Source: Glutamicibacter nicotianae (GTDB lineage: Bacteria > Actinomycetota > Actinomycetes > Actinomycetales > Micrococcaceae). From it: a DNA stretch of 33,286 bases. Below the pieces are notes generated by a model. The model did no database searches. It saw only the letters and a list, made by a program, of their open reading frames with translations, and was not told the origin of the DNA. The translations under genes and the position numbers were made by a program. Positions 16,805 to 25,708 of this stretch are shown here, piece after piece. The stretch covers positions 1 to 33,286 of the forward strand of contig NZ_BJNE01000025.1 in the NCBI RefSeq assembly GCF_006539525.1, read 5' to 3'. How positions within the stretch are numbered: position 1 is the first letter of the stretch; every line of letters begins with the position of its first letter.

Positions 16805-17089
16805 ATGGCATCTGTCAACCTTGACGCCGTTGTACGCACCGATTTCGGCAAGGGCGCTGCCCGCCAGGCTCGCCGCGACGGCCAGATCCCGGCTGTAGTC
16901 TACGGCGCAGGCTCCGAGCCGCAGCACGTCCTGCTGCCAGGCCGCGAAACTACCCTGGCCGTTCGCGACCGCGGTGTTGAGCTGGTTCTGAACATCGAAG
17001 GCAAGACAGTCAAGACCACCATCAAGGACATCCAGATCCACGCGCTGAACCGCACCGTTGATCACCTGGACCTGATCATCGCTGCCTAA
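16805..17089 (+). CDS. rplY: Large ribosomal subunit protein bL25, short form
   Basis: 94 residues, the short E. coli-like form without the C-terminal CTC/TL5 domain. bL25 binds 5S rRNA at loop E. The N-terminal ARQARRDGQIPAVVYGAGSEPQ is the diagnostic bL25 motif (RxxGxIPAVVYG), and IKDIQIHALNRTVDHLDLI closes the beta-barrel. TAAGGAG precedes the ATG by 7 nt. pth follows 30 bp later, as in other Actinobacteria, so the two are probably cotranscribed. Confidence 0.95.
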   Translation: MASVNLDAVVRTDFGKGAARQARRDGQIPAVVYGAGSEPQHVLLPGRETTLAVRDRGVELVLNIEGKTVKTTIKDIQIHALNRTVDHLDLIIAA

Positions 17090-17119
17090 TTCCAGCGACC
17101 TAGGTTTCAGCTGAGCATC

Positions 17120-17701
17120 ATGAGTGATGGAACTTGGCTCGTAGCCGGACTCGGGAACCCCGGGTCCGGCTACGCTGGCAATAGACACAATATCGGGCAG
17201 ATGGTGCTCGACGAGCTGGCCAATCGCGTCGGCTCGAAATTCAAGACCCACTCTTCGCGTTCCCAAGTGGTCGAGGGACGCATGGGGGTTGGCGGTCCGC
17301 GCATCGTGCTGGCCAAGCCCATGGTGTACATGAACCTTTCGGGCGGGCCGGTAGCCAATGCAGCGAAGTTCTTCGGAATCGGAGTGGACCGCTTGATCGT
17401 CGTGCATGACGAGATCGATATTCCGTTCGACACCATCAAGCTCAAGCGCGGTGGCGGCGAAGGCGGGCATAACGGATTGCGCGATATCTCAAAGGCCATG
17501 GGCTCCAAGGATTATCTGCGCGTGCGCGCAGGCGTTGGACGTCCGCCGGGCCGCATGGATACCGCCAAATGGGTTTTGCAGGACTTCTCAAAGACCGAGA
17601 AGGCGGATCTTCCGTTCCTGATCGACAATTGCGCTGACGCAGTTCAATTGCTGATGACCTCGGGACTGGAAGCCGCCCAGGCAAAATTCCATATCAGCTG
17701 A
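17120..17701 (+). CDS. pth: Peptidyl-tRNA hydrolase
   Basis: 193 residues. Pth cleaves peptidyl-tRNA released from stalled ribosomes, recycling tRNA. The Pth fold is clear: LVAGLGNPGSGYAGNRHNIGQMVLDEL with the catalytic His, PMVYMNLSGGPV with the binding Asn, VVHDEIDIPF with the Asp, and GGGEGGHNGLRDI. Length is normal. It follows the bL25 gene and is closed by a strong hairpin 32 bp after its stop. Confidence 0.97.
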   Translation: MSDGTWLVAGLGNPGSGYAGNRHNIGQMVLDELANRVGSKFKTHSSRSQVVEGRMGVGGPRIVLAKPMVYMNLSGGPVANAAKFFGIGVDRLIVVHDEIDIPFDTIKLKRGGGEGGHNGLRDISKAMGSKDYLRVRAGVGRPPGRMDTAKWVLQDFSKTEKADLPFLIDNCADAVQLLMTSGLEAAQAKFHIS

Positions 17702-17732
17702 TCGCTGCCCCTGGCGGGAGCGGTGAAGCGGG

Positions 17733-17767
17733 GGACCGCTGCGGACTGGACCAGTTCGCAGCGGTCC
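17733..17767 (+). terminator. Terminator after pth
   Basis: GGACCGCTGCG with CGCAGCGGTCC, extended inward by further pairs (one G-U) to a minimal loop, makes a stem of about 15 bp. It is followed by TCCTCTCGTTAAAAATT. Confidence 0.7.
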
Positions 17768-17784
17768 TCCTCTCGTTAAAAATT

Positions 17785-17811
17785 AGGAATGCCATGTAGC
17801 GAGGCGTTCCT
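17785..17811 (+). promoter_or_regulatory. Inverted repeat upstream of sufSU
   Basis: AGGAATGCC (17785-17793) and GGCGTTCCT (17803-17811) are inverted with one G-U mismatch around 9 bp. They sit about 135 bp before sufS, after the pth terminator. This could be an operator or an RNA hairpin. It does not match the Fur/IdeR box that I know. Confidence 0.3.
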
Positions 17812-17946
17812 TACTAAGGCCTGACTTAGATGTGCTTCGAGGCCCAGAATGGAATAATTACCCAATGTACCCCTTGCCTAATAGGTCGCCGACTTCTCTG
17901 ATGCCGCGTCCTGCCAGGCATCCAAGACAATTATTCGGAGGACCAC

Positions 17947-19248
17947 GTGCACACGATGACCGGTCAGCCAGAAGCACTTGAAGCGTTGACAGCTGGAGAA
18001 GTTGAGCGCATCAAGGCCGACTTTGAAATTCTGGAGCACCAAGTCAACGGCGTTGACGTGGTGTACCTGGACTCCGGCGCCACCAGCCAGAAGCCGCGCT
18101 GCGTCTACGAAGCCGAGCAGCACTACTACGAGAACGCCAATGCCGCGGTGCACCGCGGTGCGCATTCCCTGGCAGTTGAAGCGACCGAAATCTATGAGCA
18201 GGCACGCGAGACGGTGGCCGAGTTCATCGGTGCACGCACCAACGAACTGGTCTGGACCGCGAACGCCACCGAAGCGCTGAACCTGATCAGCTACTCGATG
18301 TCCAATGCCTCCCTGGGCCGCGGGGGAGAAGCTGCAGCCCGCTTCCGTCTGGGTCCGGGCGATGAAATCCTCACCACCGAACTGGAACACCACGCGAACC
18401 TGATCCCATGGCAGGAACTGGCCTTCCGAACCGGTGCCACCTTGCGCTACGTGCCCATCACCGAAGACGGAGCGCTGCGCTACGACCTGCTCGATGAACT
18501 GGTCACCGAACGCACCAAGCTGGTGGCCTTCACCCACGTGTCCAACGTGCTGGGAACCATCACCGATACCCAGAAATTCGTTGATGCCGCGCGCAAGGTC
18601 GGCGCCTTGACGGTGTTGGACGGATGCCAGTCCGTGCCCCATCTGCCGGTCGACGTGAAGGCCCTGGACGTGGACTTCATGGCCTTCTCGGGCCACAAGA
18701 TGCTCGGCCCAACCGGCATTGGCGCACTCTACGGACGCGAAGAACTGCTCAACGCCATGCCGCCATTCCTGACCGGTGGTTCTATGATCACCGTGGTGGA
18801 CATGGAGCATGCGGAGTACATGCCATCGCCGCAGCGCTTCGAAGCCGGTACCCAGCGCATTGCCCAGACCCACGGTCTGGCCACCGCAGTTGCCTACCTG
18901 GACGAAATCGGCATGGGCCGGGTCGCCGCCTGGGAAGAGCACCTCGGAGCGATGCTTTACGAGGGCATCTCGAAGATCGACGGCGTGCGCGTCTTCGGCC
19001 CGGCCGACGCCCAGCGCATCGGCACTGTCCCGTTTGAAGTGATCGGCGTGCACCCGCACGATGTGGGCCAGTACCTGGATTCGCGCGGCATCGCGGTACG
19101 CGTGGGCCACCACTGCGCGCAGCCGCTGCACCGCGCCCTGGGCGTGAATTCCACGACCCGCGCCAGCACCTACCTGTACAACACGGAGGCAGACATCAAG
19201 GCACTGCTTGAGGCCTTGGGCTCCGTGCGCGAATACTTTGGAGTCTAA
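17947..19248 (+). CDS. sufS: Cysteine desulfurase, SufS type
   Basis: 433 residues from GTG 17947, with CGGAGG upstream. SufS is a PLP enzyme that takes sulfur from cysteine, forming a persulfide and alanine for Fe-S cluster assembly. The PLP lysine is Lys251 in FMAFSGHKMLGPTGIG. The substrate pocket has HHANLIPW, and the persulfide cysteine is Cys390 in RVGHHCAQPLH, a group II arrangement with a short active-site loop. The N-terminal YLDSGATSQKP is classic. sufU begins immediately at its stop. The scaffold genes sufBCD are not in this window. Confidence 0.96.
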   Translation: MHTMTGQPEALEALTAGEVERIKADFEILEHQVNGVDVVYLDSGATSQKPRCVYEAEQHYYENANAAVHRGAHSLAVEATEIYEQARETVAEFIGARTNELVWTANATEALNLISYSMSNASLGRGGEAAARFRLGPGDEILTTELEHHANLIPWQELAFRTGATLRYVPITEDGALRYDLLDELVTERTKLVAFTHVSNVLGTITDTQKFVDAARKVGALTVLDGCQSVPHLPVDVKALDVDFMAFSGHKMLGPTGIGALYGREELLNAMPPFLTGGSMITVVDMEHAEYMPSPQRFEAGTQRIAQTHGLATAVAYLDEIGMGRVAAWEEHLGAMLYEGISKIDGVRVFGPADAQRIGTVPFEVIGVHPHDVGQYLDSRGIAVRVGHHCAQPLHRALGVNSTTRASTYLYNTEADIKALLEALGSVREYFGV

Positions 19249-19701
19249 ATGAACGAATTGGATCAGCTTTACCAGCAGGTCATCCTGGACCACTCGAAGC
19301 GCCGGATCGGTTCGCCGCTGGTTGAGCTCACCGAAGGGCTGCTGCACGGCGAATCGCATCAGCACAACCCGATCTGCGGCGACCAGATCCGGGTCCGCGT
19401 CGAGCTGGATGACCAGGACCATTTCACCTCGATGAGCTGGGAAGGAGATGGCTGCTCCATCTCCATGGCCTCCGCTTCGGTGCTGGCAGAGATGCTGCCG
19501 GAACTGACCAAGGAAGAATTCCTTGGGAAGCGGGACTATTTCCGCGAGATGATGCGCTCCAAGGGAAACTTCGAGCCTGATGAGGACGTGCTGGAAGACG
19601 CCGCCGCCTTTGTCGGCGTCTCCAAGTTCCCCGCACGCGTCAAGTGCGCCATGCTCGCTTGGGTGGCCGCCGAGGTCGCCATGCACGAGGCGCACAAGTA
19701 G
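19249..19701 (+). CDS. sufU: SufU-type zinc-dependent sulfurtransferase
   Basis: 150 residues; the ATG follows the sufS TAA directly. SufU accepts persulfide sulfur from SufS, through zinc-ligand swapping, and passes it to the SufBCD scaffold. Conserved ligands are present: Cys43 and Asp45 in NPICGDQI, Cys69 in GDGCSIS and Cys133 in RVKCAML. The roughly 20-residue insert typical of SufU over IscU lies around 88-115. It is paired and coupled with sufS. A 26-bp hairpin follows. Confidence 0.95.
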   Translation: MNELDQLYQQVILDHSKRRIGSPLVELTEGLLHGESHQHNPICGDQIRVRVELDDQDHFTSMSWEGDGCSISMASASVLAEMLPELTKEEFLGKRDYFREMMRSKGNFEPDEDVLEDAAAFVGVSKFPARVKCAMLAWVAAEVAMHEAHK

Positions 19702-19710
19702 TAGGAAAAC

Positions 19711-19764
19711 GAAATAGCTCGGGCGTCGGCTTTCACTTGTGAAAGCCGACGCCCGAGCTATTTC
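19711..19764. terminator. Bidirectional terminator, 26-bp perfect hairpin
   Basis: Bases 19711-19736 are perfectly complementary to 19739-19764, leaving only two central bases. It lies between convergent sufU and nhaA. The stem ends in GAAATAG and CTATTTC, giving short U runs on each strand. Confidence 0.85.
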
Positions 19765-19781
19765 TTCAGCATTCCAGCGGG

Positions 19782-21131
19782 CTAGTTCGCTTCGTCGCCC
19801 TGCTGGTATACGTCGGGGATGCCATCCTTGTCGTCGTCACGGGTCTCTTGCTCGTGCAGGACCTTGTAGCGGCGGTTGCGCGGAATCAGCCACAGGGCGC
19901 CGAGGATCGCGGCAAGGAACGATCCGGCGAGGATCGCTACCTTGGCGTGCTCGTAGTGCGCGGACTCCAGCCCGAAGGACAGTTCGGAAACCAGCAGGGA
20001 AACAGTGAAACCGATGCCTGCCAGCAGCGTGACGCCCAAGAGATCGCCCCAGCGGGCATCCTTGTCCAGCGAGGCCTTGGTGAATTTGGTCACTACCCAG
20101 GTCGAGCCCATGATGCCAATCGGCTTGCCGAGCACCAGACCCAGCACGATGCCCCAGAACACCGGATCGGTGAGCAAGCCGCCGCTGCCCTGCTCCGGGG
20201 AAATGACAGTCACGCCAGCGGCGAAGAAGGCGAAGATGGGGATGCAGAAGCCGGAGGACAGCGGCCGGAAACGGTGCTCGAATTGTTCGGCCAGGCCGAT
20301 GCCTTCGCGGCCATCGGTGCGCTTGACCGGGACGCAGAAGCCCAGAATCACACCGGCGATGGTGGCATGGATGCCGGAGCCGAAGACGAAGATCCAGGTG
20401 ATGATGCCCAGAGGCAACAGGATGACCCACGCGGCCCACGCCCGCTTGGCGAAGAACTTGCCAAGGGAACGGGCAAGCACCGTGAACAGGATGATGGGGA
20501 TCAGCGACAGGCCCAGGTAGGACAGGTTCAGATCGTCGGTGAACACGACGGCGATGATGACAATGGCAATCAGGTCATCGACGACGGCCAGGGTCAGCAG
20601 GAAGATGCGCAGCGCCGCGGGAAGCGCCGAGCCGATCACCGCGAGCACCGCCACGGCGAAGGCAATGTCGGTTGCGGTCGGAATGGCCCAGCCGCGCAGC
20701 AGCTCGCCGCCACCGGACATGGATGCGATGGCGACGAAGATCAACGCCGGCACCAGCACGCCGCCGAAAGCGGCGGCGACCGGAACGGCCGCAGTCTTCA
20801 CATTGCGCAGATCGCCAATGACGAATTCTTTCTTCAGCTCCAGGCCGGTCAGGAAGAAGAACACCGCCAGCAGCGCATCGGCGGCCCAGTGGCCGACGGA
20901 CAGATTCAGGTCCACGCCGAACAGGGTTGGGCCGAAGTGGAAATCACGCAGTGCGAAATAGGAGTCGCGCAGCGGGGTGTTGGCCCAGACCAGGGCCAGC
21001 AGGGCGCCGGCGATGAGAACCATGCCGCCGACGGTTTCCTTGCGCAGGATGTCGCCGATACGGACTGATTCGTTATAGCTGGGGCGCGAAAACAGGTTCT
21101 TGCCGGAACCCGAAGACGGAGTTTGGCTCAT
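19782..21131 (-). CDS. nhaA: Na+/H+ antiporter NhaA
   Basis: 449 residues with about 12 TM segments. NhaA expels Na+ or Li+ in exchange for H+ at alkaline pH. The transport site is present: Asp155 in [12 protein letters not shown] and Asp185/Asp186 in [12 protein letters not shown]. The [11 protein letters not shown] and [14 protein letters not shown] motifs are also typical. The C-terminal tail after the last helix has a DxDxDGxxD pattern (DDDKDGIPD, 432-440), resembling a calcium-binding loop. No clear Shine-Dalgarno is seen. A TTTAAC-N11-GTTAAA dyad lies just before the start. It faces sufU across a hairpin. Confidence 0.96.
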   Translation of the reverse strand: MSQTPSSGSGKNLFSRPSYNESVRIGDILRKETVGGMVLIAGALLALVWANTPLRDSYFALRDFHFGPTLFGVDLNLSVGHWAADALLAVFFFLTGLELKKEFVIGDLRNVKTAAVPVAAAFGGVLVPALIFVAIASMSGGGELLRGWAIPTATDIAFAVAVLAVIGSALPAALRIFLLTLAVVDDLIAIVIIAVVFTDDLNLSYLGLSLIPIILFTVLARSLGKFFAKRAWAAWVILLPLGIITWIFVFGSGIHATIAGVILGFCVPVKRTDGREGIGLAEQFEHRFRPLSSGFCIPIFAFFAAGVTVISPEQGSGGLLTDPVFWGIVLGLVLGKPIGIMGSTWVVTKFTKASLDKDARWGDLLGVTLLAGIGFTVSLLVSELSFGLESAHYEHAKVAILAGSFLAAILGALWLIPRNRRYKVLHEQETRDDDKDGIPDVYQQGDEAN

Positions 21132-21134
21132 GCG

Positions 21135-21157
21135 TTTAACTCGCTTACTTCGTTAAA
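21135..21157 (-). promoter_or_regulatory. Dyad just upstream of the nhaA start
   Basis: GTTAAA and TTTAAC are inverted around 11 bp; the inner edge is 3 bp from the nhaA ATG. The only ribosome-site-like bases (GCGAG) lie in its loop. This could be an operator or an RNA hairpin controlling initiation. Confidence 0.3.
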
Positions 21158-21234
21158 TGAATATTTCTCGCCGACCAGACTTCCCGGCACACCTGCATTC
21201 AACACTAGCGCGAACAGTGCTCCAGAGCACAAAT

Positions 21235-21269
21235 CCCCCGACGTATTGCGAGATATCGCACGTCCGGGG
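21235..21269 (-). terminator. Terminator after the DUF2505 gene
   Basis: CCCC and GACGT pair with ACGTC and GGGG with a C-C mismatch; inside, TGCGA-GATA-TCGCA extends the hairpin. On the minus strand the stem is followed by ATTTGTG. It separates the DUF2505 gene from nhaA. Confidence 0.6.
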
Positions 21270-21293
21270 ACTGAGGTGTTGCGTAACTATTCG

Positions 21294-21794
21294 CTAGGCC
21301 TGCTTCGAGAGCCAGGCTTCGACCTGGGCAGCCTGCAGATTCAGTGCCTTGCCCAGGTATGGCTCAGCGGCCGAAGCCAGCTTGCCGCCGATGAACGGAA
21401 TCGAGGAAGAAACCTTGGCATCGATGGAGAATTCGGAGGTTTCGCCCTGCGCCGTGAGCTGCTCGGTGCCGCTGACGTTCACCGGAACGCCGGCAACAGA
21501 GATCTTCACGGTGGCCGAGCGGTTGCCGGCGGCATCAGGGGCGGTCCACTCATCGACCTGGGTGATCTCGATGGTTGCGCCAACGAACTTGCGGGCGATA
21601 TCCGGGACGCGATCGGTGGGGACCGAACGAACGGTGGTCACGGTGAAGGCGCCGGCGGTGTCGCCGTTCACGGAGAAGTCGGTCAGGGAACCGTTGGCCA
21701 CCTTGGTCAGGTGCTCGGCAAAGCCGCGATCGCTGAGTGTTGCGATGACCTGGTCTGCAGGGTGGGCGATCTGAGTGCTTGCGTTCAATGCCAT
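21294..21794 (-). CDS. DUF2505 domain-containing protein
   Basis: 166 residues from ATG 21794; the frame is open to TTG 21809, but the ATG fits the family N-terminus. DUF2505 proteins are actinobacterial, of the SRPBCC/START-like type: ASTQIAHPADQVIATLSDRGFAEHL at the front, then a beta-rich middle (VDEWTAPDAAGNRSATVKI) and a C-terminal helix ending LSKQA. No signal peptide and no catalytic motif are seen. The function is unknown; ligand binding is only suggested by the fold. It is divergent from mfd, with a CCGGGC hairpin in the gap. Confidence 0.85.
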   Translation of the reverse strand: MALNASTQIAHPADQVIATLSDRGFAEHLTKVANGSLTDFSVNGDTAGAFTVTTVRSVPTDRVPDIARKFVGATIEITQVDEWTAPDAAGNRSATVKISVAGVPVNVSGTEQLTAQGETSEFSIDAKVSSSIPFIGGKLASAAEPYLGKALNLQAAQVEAWLSKQA

Positions 21795-21826
21795 GAAAGC
21801 TAATCCCAATCTGGAAATCTAAGTGG

Positions 21827-21851
21827 CCGGGCAGCAAAAGTGCAGGCCCGG
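21827..21851. promoter_or_regulatory. Hairpin in the DUF2505/mfd divergent region
   Basis: CCGGGC (21827-21832) pairs with GCCCGG (21846-21851), with an inner GCA/TGC step. It lies in the intergenic gap without a T-tract, so it is unlikely to be a terminator. A TAGGCT hexamer at 21892-21897 may be the -10 of mfd, with no good -35. Confidence 0.3.
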
Positions 21852-22033
21852 CGACGGACAGTATTAACCCTATCCGCAAAGGCGCATTGGGTAGGCTAGG
21901 ACTGCACCCAAAACAACATATTGACGTTTCGGCCGTGGATAATCATCGACGGCCGGCGCTCGTGGTGTCATATCGGCGCACCGCCGCACGAAAGCACCGA
22001 GCCAAGCGTCTGCATGAGAGGACCCGAACCCCC

Positions 22034-25000
22034 ATGAGCCTAAGCGGACTTCATGATTTCCTGCGCGAAGAACCTTCCTTCAGGCGCATTGGGCAAAGCG
22101 CCGCTCATGACTACCATGCACGCAGCGAAGAACTGGAAATCGCCGCCCCGCAGGGCATGCGCCCCATCCTCTCGGCGCACATCAGCCAGGCACTGAGCCG
22201 CAGCGAGCATCCGGGCGTGACGCTGATCGTCACCGCGACCGGCCGCGAGGCGGAAGAGGTCTCCAGCTCCCTGGGCGCCTTCCTCCCGGCAGGGCAAATC
22301 GCCGAATTCCCTTCGTGGGAAACCCTGCCCCATGAACGCCTTTCGCCACGCAGCGATACCGTGGGCCGCCGGCTGGAAGTGCTGCGCCGGCTGCACGACC
22401 GGGACGAGAACCTGAATATCATCATCGCGCCAATCCGTGCTGTGCTGCAGCCCTTGGTCGCAGGCCTGGGCGAACTGCGCCCGGTGGTGCTGGAACTGGA
22501 CGCCGAGCCGGGATTCGACAACGTCATCAAGGACCTGGCGGCCGCCGCCTACGCCCGCGTGGACATGGTGACGCACCGCGGCGAGTTCGCTGTGCGCGGT
22601 GGCATCATTGACGTTTTCCCTCCGACGCTGGACCATCCGGTACGCATCGACTTCTTCGGCGACCAGATCGACTCGATGCGCTACTTCGCCATCGCAGACC
22701 AGCGCTCCACCGATGACCCCGGGCCTACGCGGATCATCGCCACGCCCTGCCGCGAAATGCTCATCACCCCGCAGGTGATGAGCCGGGCCGCGAACCTGAA
22801 GAACCAGTTCCCGGCCGCCCAGGAAATGCTCACCAAGATTGCCGGCGGCATCGCCGTGGAAGGCATGGAATCCCTGGCTCCGCTGCTGGTGGACAAGATG
22901 GTGCCGCTGCTCTCGCTGCTGCCCGAATCCTCCATCGCGCTGGTCATGGAACCAGAGCGGGTGCGCGCCCGAGCCCAGGACCTGAATGCCACCAACGCCG
23001 AGTTCCTGGCAGCCGCGTGGGCCTCGGCCTCGGATGGGGCCAGCGCCCCGCTGGATCTGGCCACCGCCGGGTCTGAACGCAAGCTGGCCACCGGCGACTT
23101 CGCCTCGCTGGCCGAAACGGTGGAGCACGCACGCGCCGCCAAGGTCTCCTGGTGGGCCATCACCTCACTGGGCGCCGATGAAGAACTGGATCTGGGTGCC
23201 GCGACCATCCGCGTGCCGGCCCGCGAACCGCACGGCTACCAAGGCGACATCGAAGCGATGATGGAATTCATTGCCGGGCGGGTCAAGGACCAATGGCGCT
23301 TTGTCGTGGCGACCGAGGGACCGGGCCCGGCTGCCCGCCTCTCCGAGCTCTTTGCCGAATTCAAGATCCCAGCGCACCGCGTGGATGACCTGTCCGCCGA
23401 GCCAACCGCCGGTCTGATCGAGATCACCCAGGCCACCGCCGGCCGAGGGTTCGTCTTCGAGGAGCTCAAGCTGGGCCTGCTCACCGAAGCAGACCTGCTG
23501 GGCCGCTCCAGCGCCTACCCTAACCGCAAGGGCCGCAAGCTCACCGTCAAGCGCAAGCGCAATGCGGTTGACCCGCTGAGCCTGGAAGCGGGGGACTTCA
23601 TCGTCCACGAGCAGCACGGCATCGGCAAGTTCGTTGAGCTCATGGCCCGCAAGGTCAACGGCTCGGGCAAGGACGCCAAGCGCGAATACCTCGTGGTGGA
23701 ATACGCCTCCTCCAAGCGCGGCGCGCCGGGGGACCGGCTCTTCGTCCCGATGGACCAGCTGCATATGGTCACCCGGTATGTCGGCGGCGAAGCGCCGACC
23801 CTGTCCAAGATGGGCGGCTCGGACTGGGCCAGCACCAAATCCAAGGCGCGCAAGGCGGTCAAGGAGATCGCCGGCGACCTGATCAAGTTGTACTCGGCTC
23901 GCATGGCCAGCCGCGGCCACGCTTTCGCCCAGGACACCCCGTGGCAGAACGAGCTGGAGGAAGCCTTCGCCTTCATCGAGACTCCGGATCAGCTCACCGC
24001 CATCAACGAGGTGAAGTCCGATATGGAGAAGGAAATCCCGATGGACCGGCTGATCTCCGGCGACGTGGGCTTCGGCAAAACCGAGATTGCGGTGCGCGCC
24101 GCGTTCAAGGCGGTCCAGGACTCCAAGCAGGTGGCCGTGCTGGTGCCTACCACGCTGCTGGCCTCCCAGCACTACCAGACCTTCACCGAACGCTACTCCG
24201 GGTTCCCGGTGCGCGTGAAGACGCTCTCGCGCTTCCAGACTGCCAAGGAATCCAAGGAGATCCTGGCCGGGCTGAAGGACGGCAGTGTGGATATCGTCAT
24301 CGGCACCCACCGCCTGCTGAGCAAGAACGTGGAATTCAAGAATCTGGGCCTGGTGATCATCGACGAGGAACAGCGTTTCGGCGTGGAGCACAAGGAAGAG
24401 CTCAAGAAGATGCGCACGAACGTGGACGTGCTGGCGATGAGCGCCACCCCGATCCCGCGCACCTTGGAGATGTCGCTGACCGGCATCCGCGAAACCTCCA
24501 CCCTGGCCACCCCGCCAGAAGAACGGCACCCGGTGCTGACCTATGTAGGTCCGCGCAGCGACAAGCAGATTTCCGCTGCCATCAAGCGCGAGCTGATGCG
24601 CGATGGCCAGGTGTTCTTCGTGCACAACCGGGTCAGCTCCATTGAACGGGTGGCGGCCGAACTGCGCGAACTGGCTCCCGAAGCCCGCGTGGAGGTGGCC
24701 CACGGCAAGATGAGCGAATCAAGGCTTGAACGGATCATCCAGGACTTCTGGGAAAAGAAATTCGATGTGCTGGTCTCCACCACCATTATCGAAACGGGCC
24801 TGGACATTTCCAACGCGAACACGCTGATCGTCGACCGGGCGAACAACTACGGCTTGTCCCAGCTGCACCAGCTGCGCGGCCGCGTGGGCCGCGGCCGCGA
24901 GCGCGCCTACGCCTACTTCCTATGGGATGCGGAGAAGCCGCTGGGCGAGATCGCGCTGGAGCGGCTGAAGGCTGTGGCCGCGCACAACGAGCTGGGTTCG

Positions 25001-25642
25001 GGCTACCAGCTGGCCATGAAGGACCTGGAACTGCGTGGAGCCGGCAACCTGCTCGGCGGCGAGCAGTCCGGGCATATCGCCGGGGTGGGCTTTGACTTGT
25101 ACCTGCGCCTGGTCGGCGAGGCCGTGGCCGATTACAAGGGGGAGGGCGAGGAAGAAGCCACCGAAATGAAGATCGACCTGCCGGTCAATGCCCACCTGCC
25201 GCACGATTACGTGCCAGGCGAGCGGTTGCGCCTGGAAGCCTACCGGAACATTGCGCAGGCCGAGACCGATGAGGCGCTCGCCGAGGTCCGTGATGAGCTG
25301 GTGGACCGCTATGGCAAGCTGCCGGTTCCGGTGGAGAACCTGATGCGGGTGGCGGCCCTGCGCATCCGTGCGCGTGCCGTGGGACTGCATGATATCCAGC
25401 AGATCGGCAACCACATCAAGCTGGCCCCGGCAAAGATCGAGGACCTGCCTGCTTCGCGCCAGGTGCGCTTGGAACGCCTGTACCCGGGGGCTGCGAACAA
25501 GCCGGCGCTGAATTCGATCTTCATTCCGAAGCCGAAGACCTCGCCAATCGGCGGCAGGGATCTGGCCGACGGGGAGATCCTTGAATGGGCAGAGAAGCTG
25601 CTCTACGCGATCTTCGAGCCGACCCCGGCAGCGAAGGACTGA
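22034..25642 (+). CDS. mfd: Transcription-repair coupling factor Mfd
   Basis: 1202 residues from ATG 22034, with GAGAGGA about 11 nt upstream. The frame is open 49 codons further to 21887, but that part is not Mfd-like. Mfd displaces RNA polymerase stalled at lesions and recruits UvrA. The UvrB-homologous N-terminal part (YARVDMVTHRGEFAVRGGIIDVFPP) is followed by the RNAP-interaction domain DFIVHEQHGIGKFVE near residue 520. The helicase motor has GDVGFGKTE near 676, DEEQ near 776, and the TRG region GRVGRGRERAYAYFLW. The C-terminal domain is complete. It ends at a hairpin convergent with the TPR gene. Confidence 0.97.
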   Translation: MSLSGLHDFLREEPSFRRIGQSAAHDYHARSEELEIAAPQGMRPILSAHISQALSRSEHPGVTLIVTATGREAEEVSSSLGAFLPAGQIAEFPSWETLPHERLSPRSDTVGRRLEVLRRLHDRDENLNIIIAPIRAVLQPLVAGLGELRPVVLELDAEPGFDNVIKDLAAAAYARVDMVTHRGEFAVRGGIIDVFPPTLDHPVRIDFFGDQIDSMRYFAIADQRSTDDPGPTRIIATPCREMLITPQVMSRAANLKNQFPAAQEMLTKIAGGIAVEGMESLAPLLVDKMVPLLSLLPESSIALVMEPERVRARAQDLNATNAEFLAAAWASASDGASAPLDLATAGSERKLATGDFASLAETVEHARAAKVSWWAITSLGADEELDLGAATIRVPAREPHGYQGDIEAMMEFIAGRVKDQWRFVVATEGPGPAARLSELFAEFKIPAHRVDDLSAEPTAGLIEITQATAGRGFVFEELKLGLLTEADLLGRSSAYPNRKGRKLTVKRKRNAVDPLSLEAGDFIVHEQHGIGKFVELMARKVNGSGKDAKREYLVVEYASSKRGAPGDRLFVPMDQLHMVTRYVGGEAPTLSKMGGSDWASTKSKARKAVKEIAGDLIKLYSARMASRGHAFAQDTPWQNELEEAFAFIETPDQLTAINEVKSDMEKEIPMDRLISGDVGFGKTEIAVRAAFKAVQDSKQVAVLVPTTLLASQHYQTFTERYSGFPVRVKTLSRFQTAKESKEILAGLKDGSVDIVIGTHRLLSKNVEFKNLGLVIIDEEQRFGVEHKEELKKMRTNVDVLAMSATPIPRTLEMSLTGIRETSTLATPPEERHPVLTYVGPRSDKQISAAIKRELMRDGQVFFVHNRVSSIERVAAELRELAPEARVEVAHGKMSESRLERIIQDFWEKKFDVLVSTTIIETGLDISNANTLIVDRANNYGLSQLHQLRGRVGRGRERAYAYFLWDAEKPLGEIALERLKAVAAHNELGSGYQLAMKDLELRGAGNLLGGEQSGHIAGVGFDLYLRLVGEAVADYKGEGEEEATEMKIDLPVNAHLPHDYVPGERLRLEAYRNIAQAETDEALAEVRDELVDRYGKLPVPVENLMRVAALRIRARAVGLHDIQQIGNHIKLAPAKIEDLPASRQVRLERLYPGAANKPALNSIFIPKPKTSPIGGRDLADGEILEWAEKLLYAIFEPTPAAKD

Positions 25643-25663
25643 TGCGGCGGTCGCTGACCGCGT

Positions 25664-25701
25664 GGGCCAGGATCCTGCCGTTTCCGGCAGGCCCCTGGCC
25701 C
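25664..25701. terminator. Bidirectional terminator between mfd and the TPR gene
   Basis: GGGCCAGG (25664-25671) pairs with CCTGGCCC (25694-25701), and CCTGCCG (25674-25680) pairs with CGGCAGG (25685-25691) around a TTTC loop, with short internal loops. No U-tract. Confidence 0.6.
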
Positions 25702-25708
25702 ATGCCTG

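Noticed and set aside
17878-19695. 605-codon minus-strand ORF opposite sufS-sufU
   Set aside because: It is a codon-structure shadow of the real genes. The protein is His/Gly/Arg-rich without domains, and sufS and sufU on the plus strand are certain.
19739-20008. Two ORFs on opposite strands both starting with the same nine residues near 19736-19739
   Set aside because: The identical starts are a product of the 26-bp perfect hairpin, not real genes.
21132-21180. Sodium riboswitch before nhaA
   Set aside because: Only a short dyad is present. I see no match to the conserved parts of the nhaA-I motif.
21887-22033. 49-codon upstream extension of mfd
   Set aside because: No similarity to the Mfd N-terminus, Arg-rich, and a better ATG with a purine-rich site exists at 22034.
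23165-24703. 512-codon minus-strand ORF opposite mfd; similarly 13430-14749 opposite glmU and 14987-15988 opposite prs
   Set aside because: All are long open frames caused by GC-rich third positions, with no recognisable domains.
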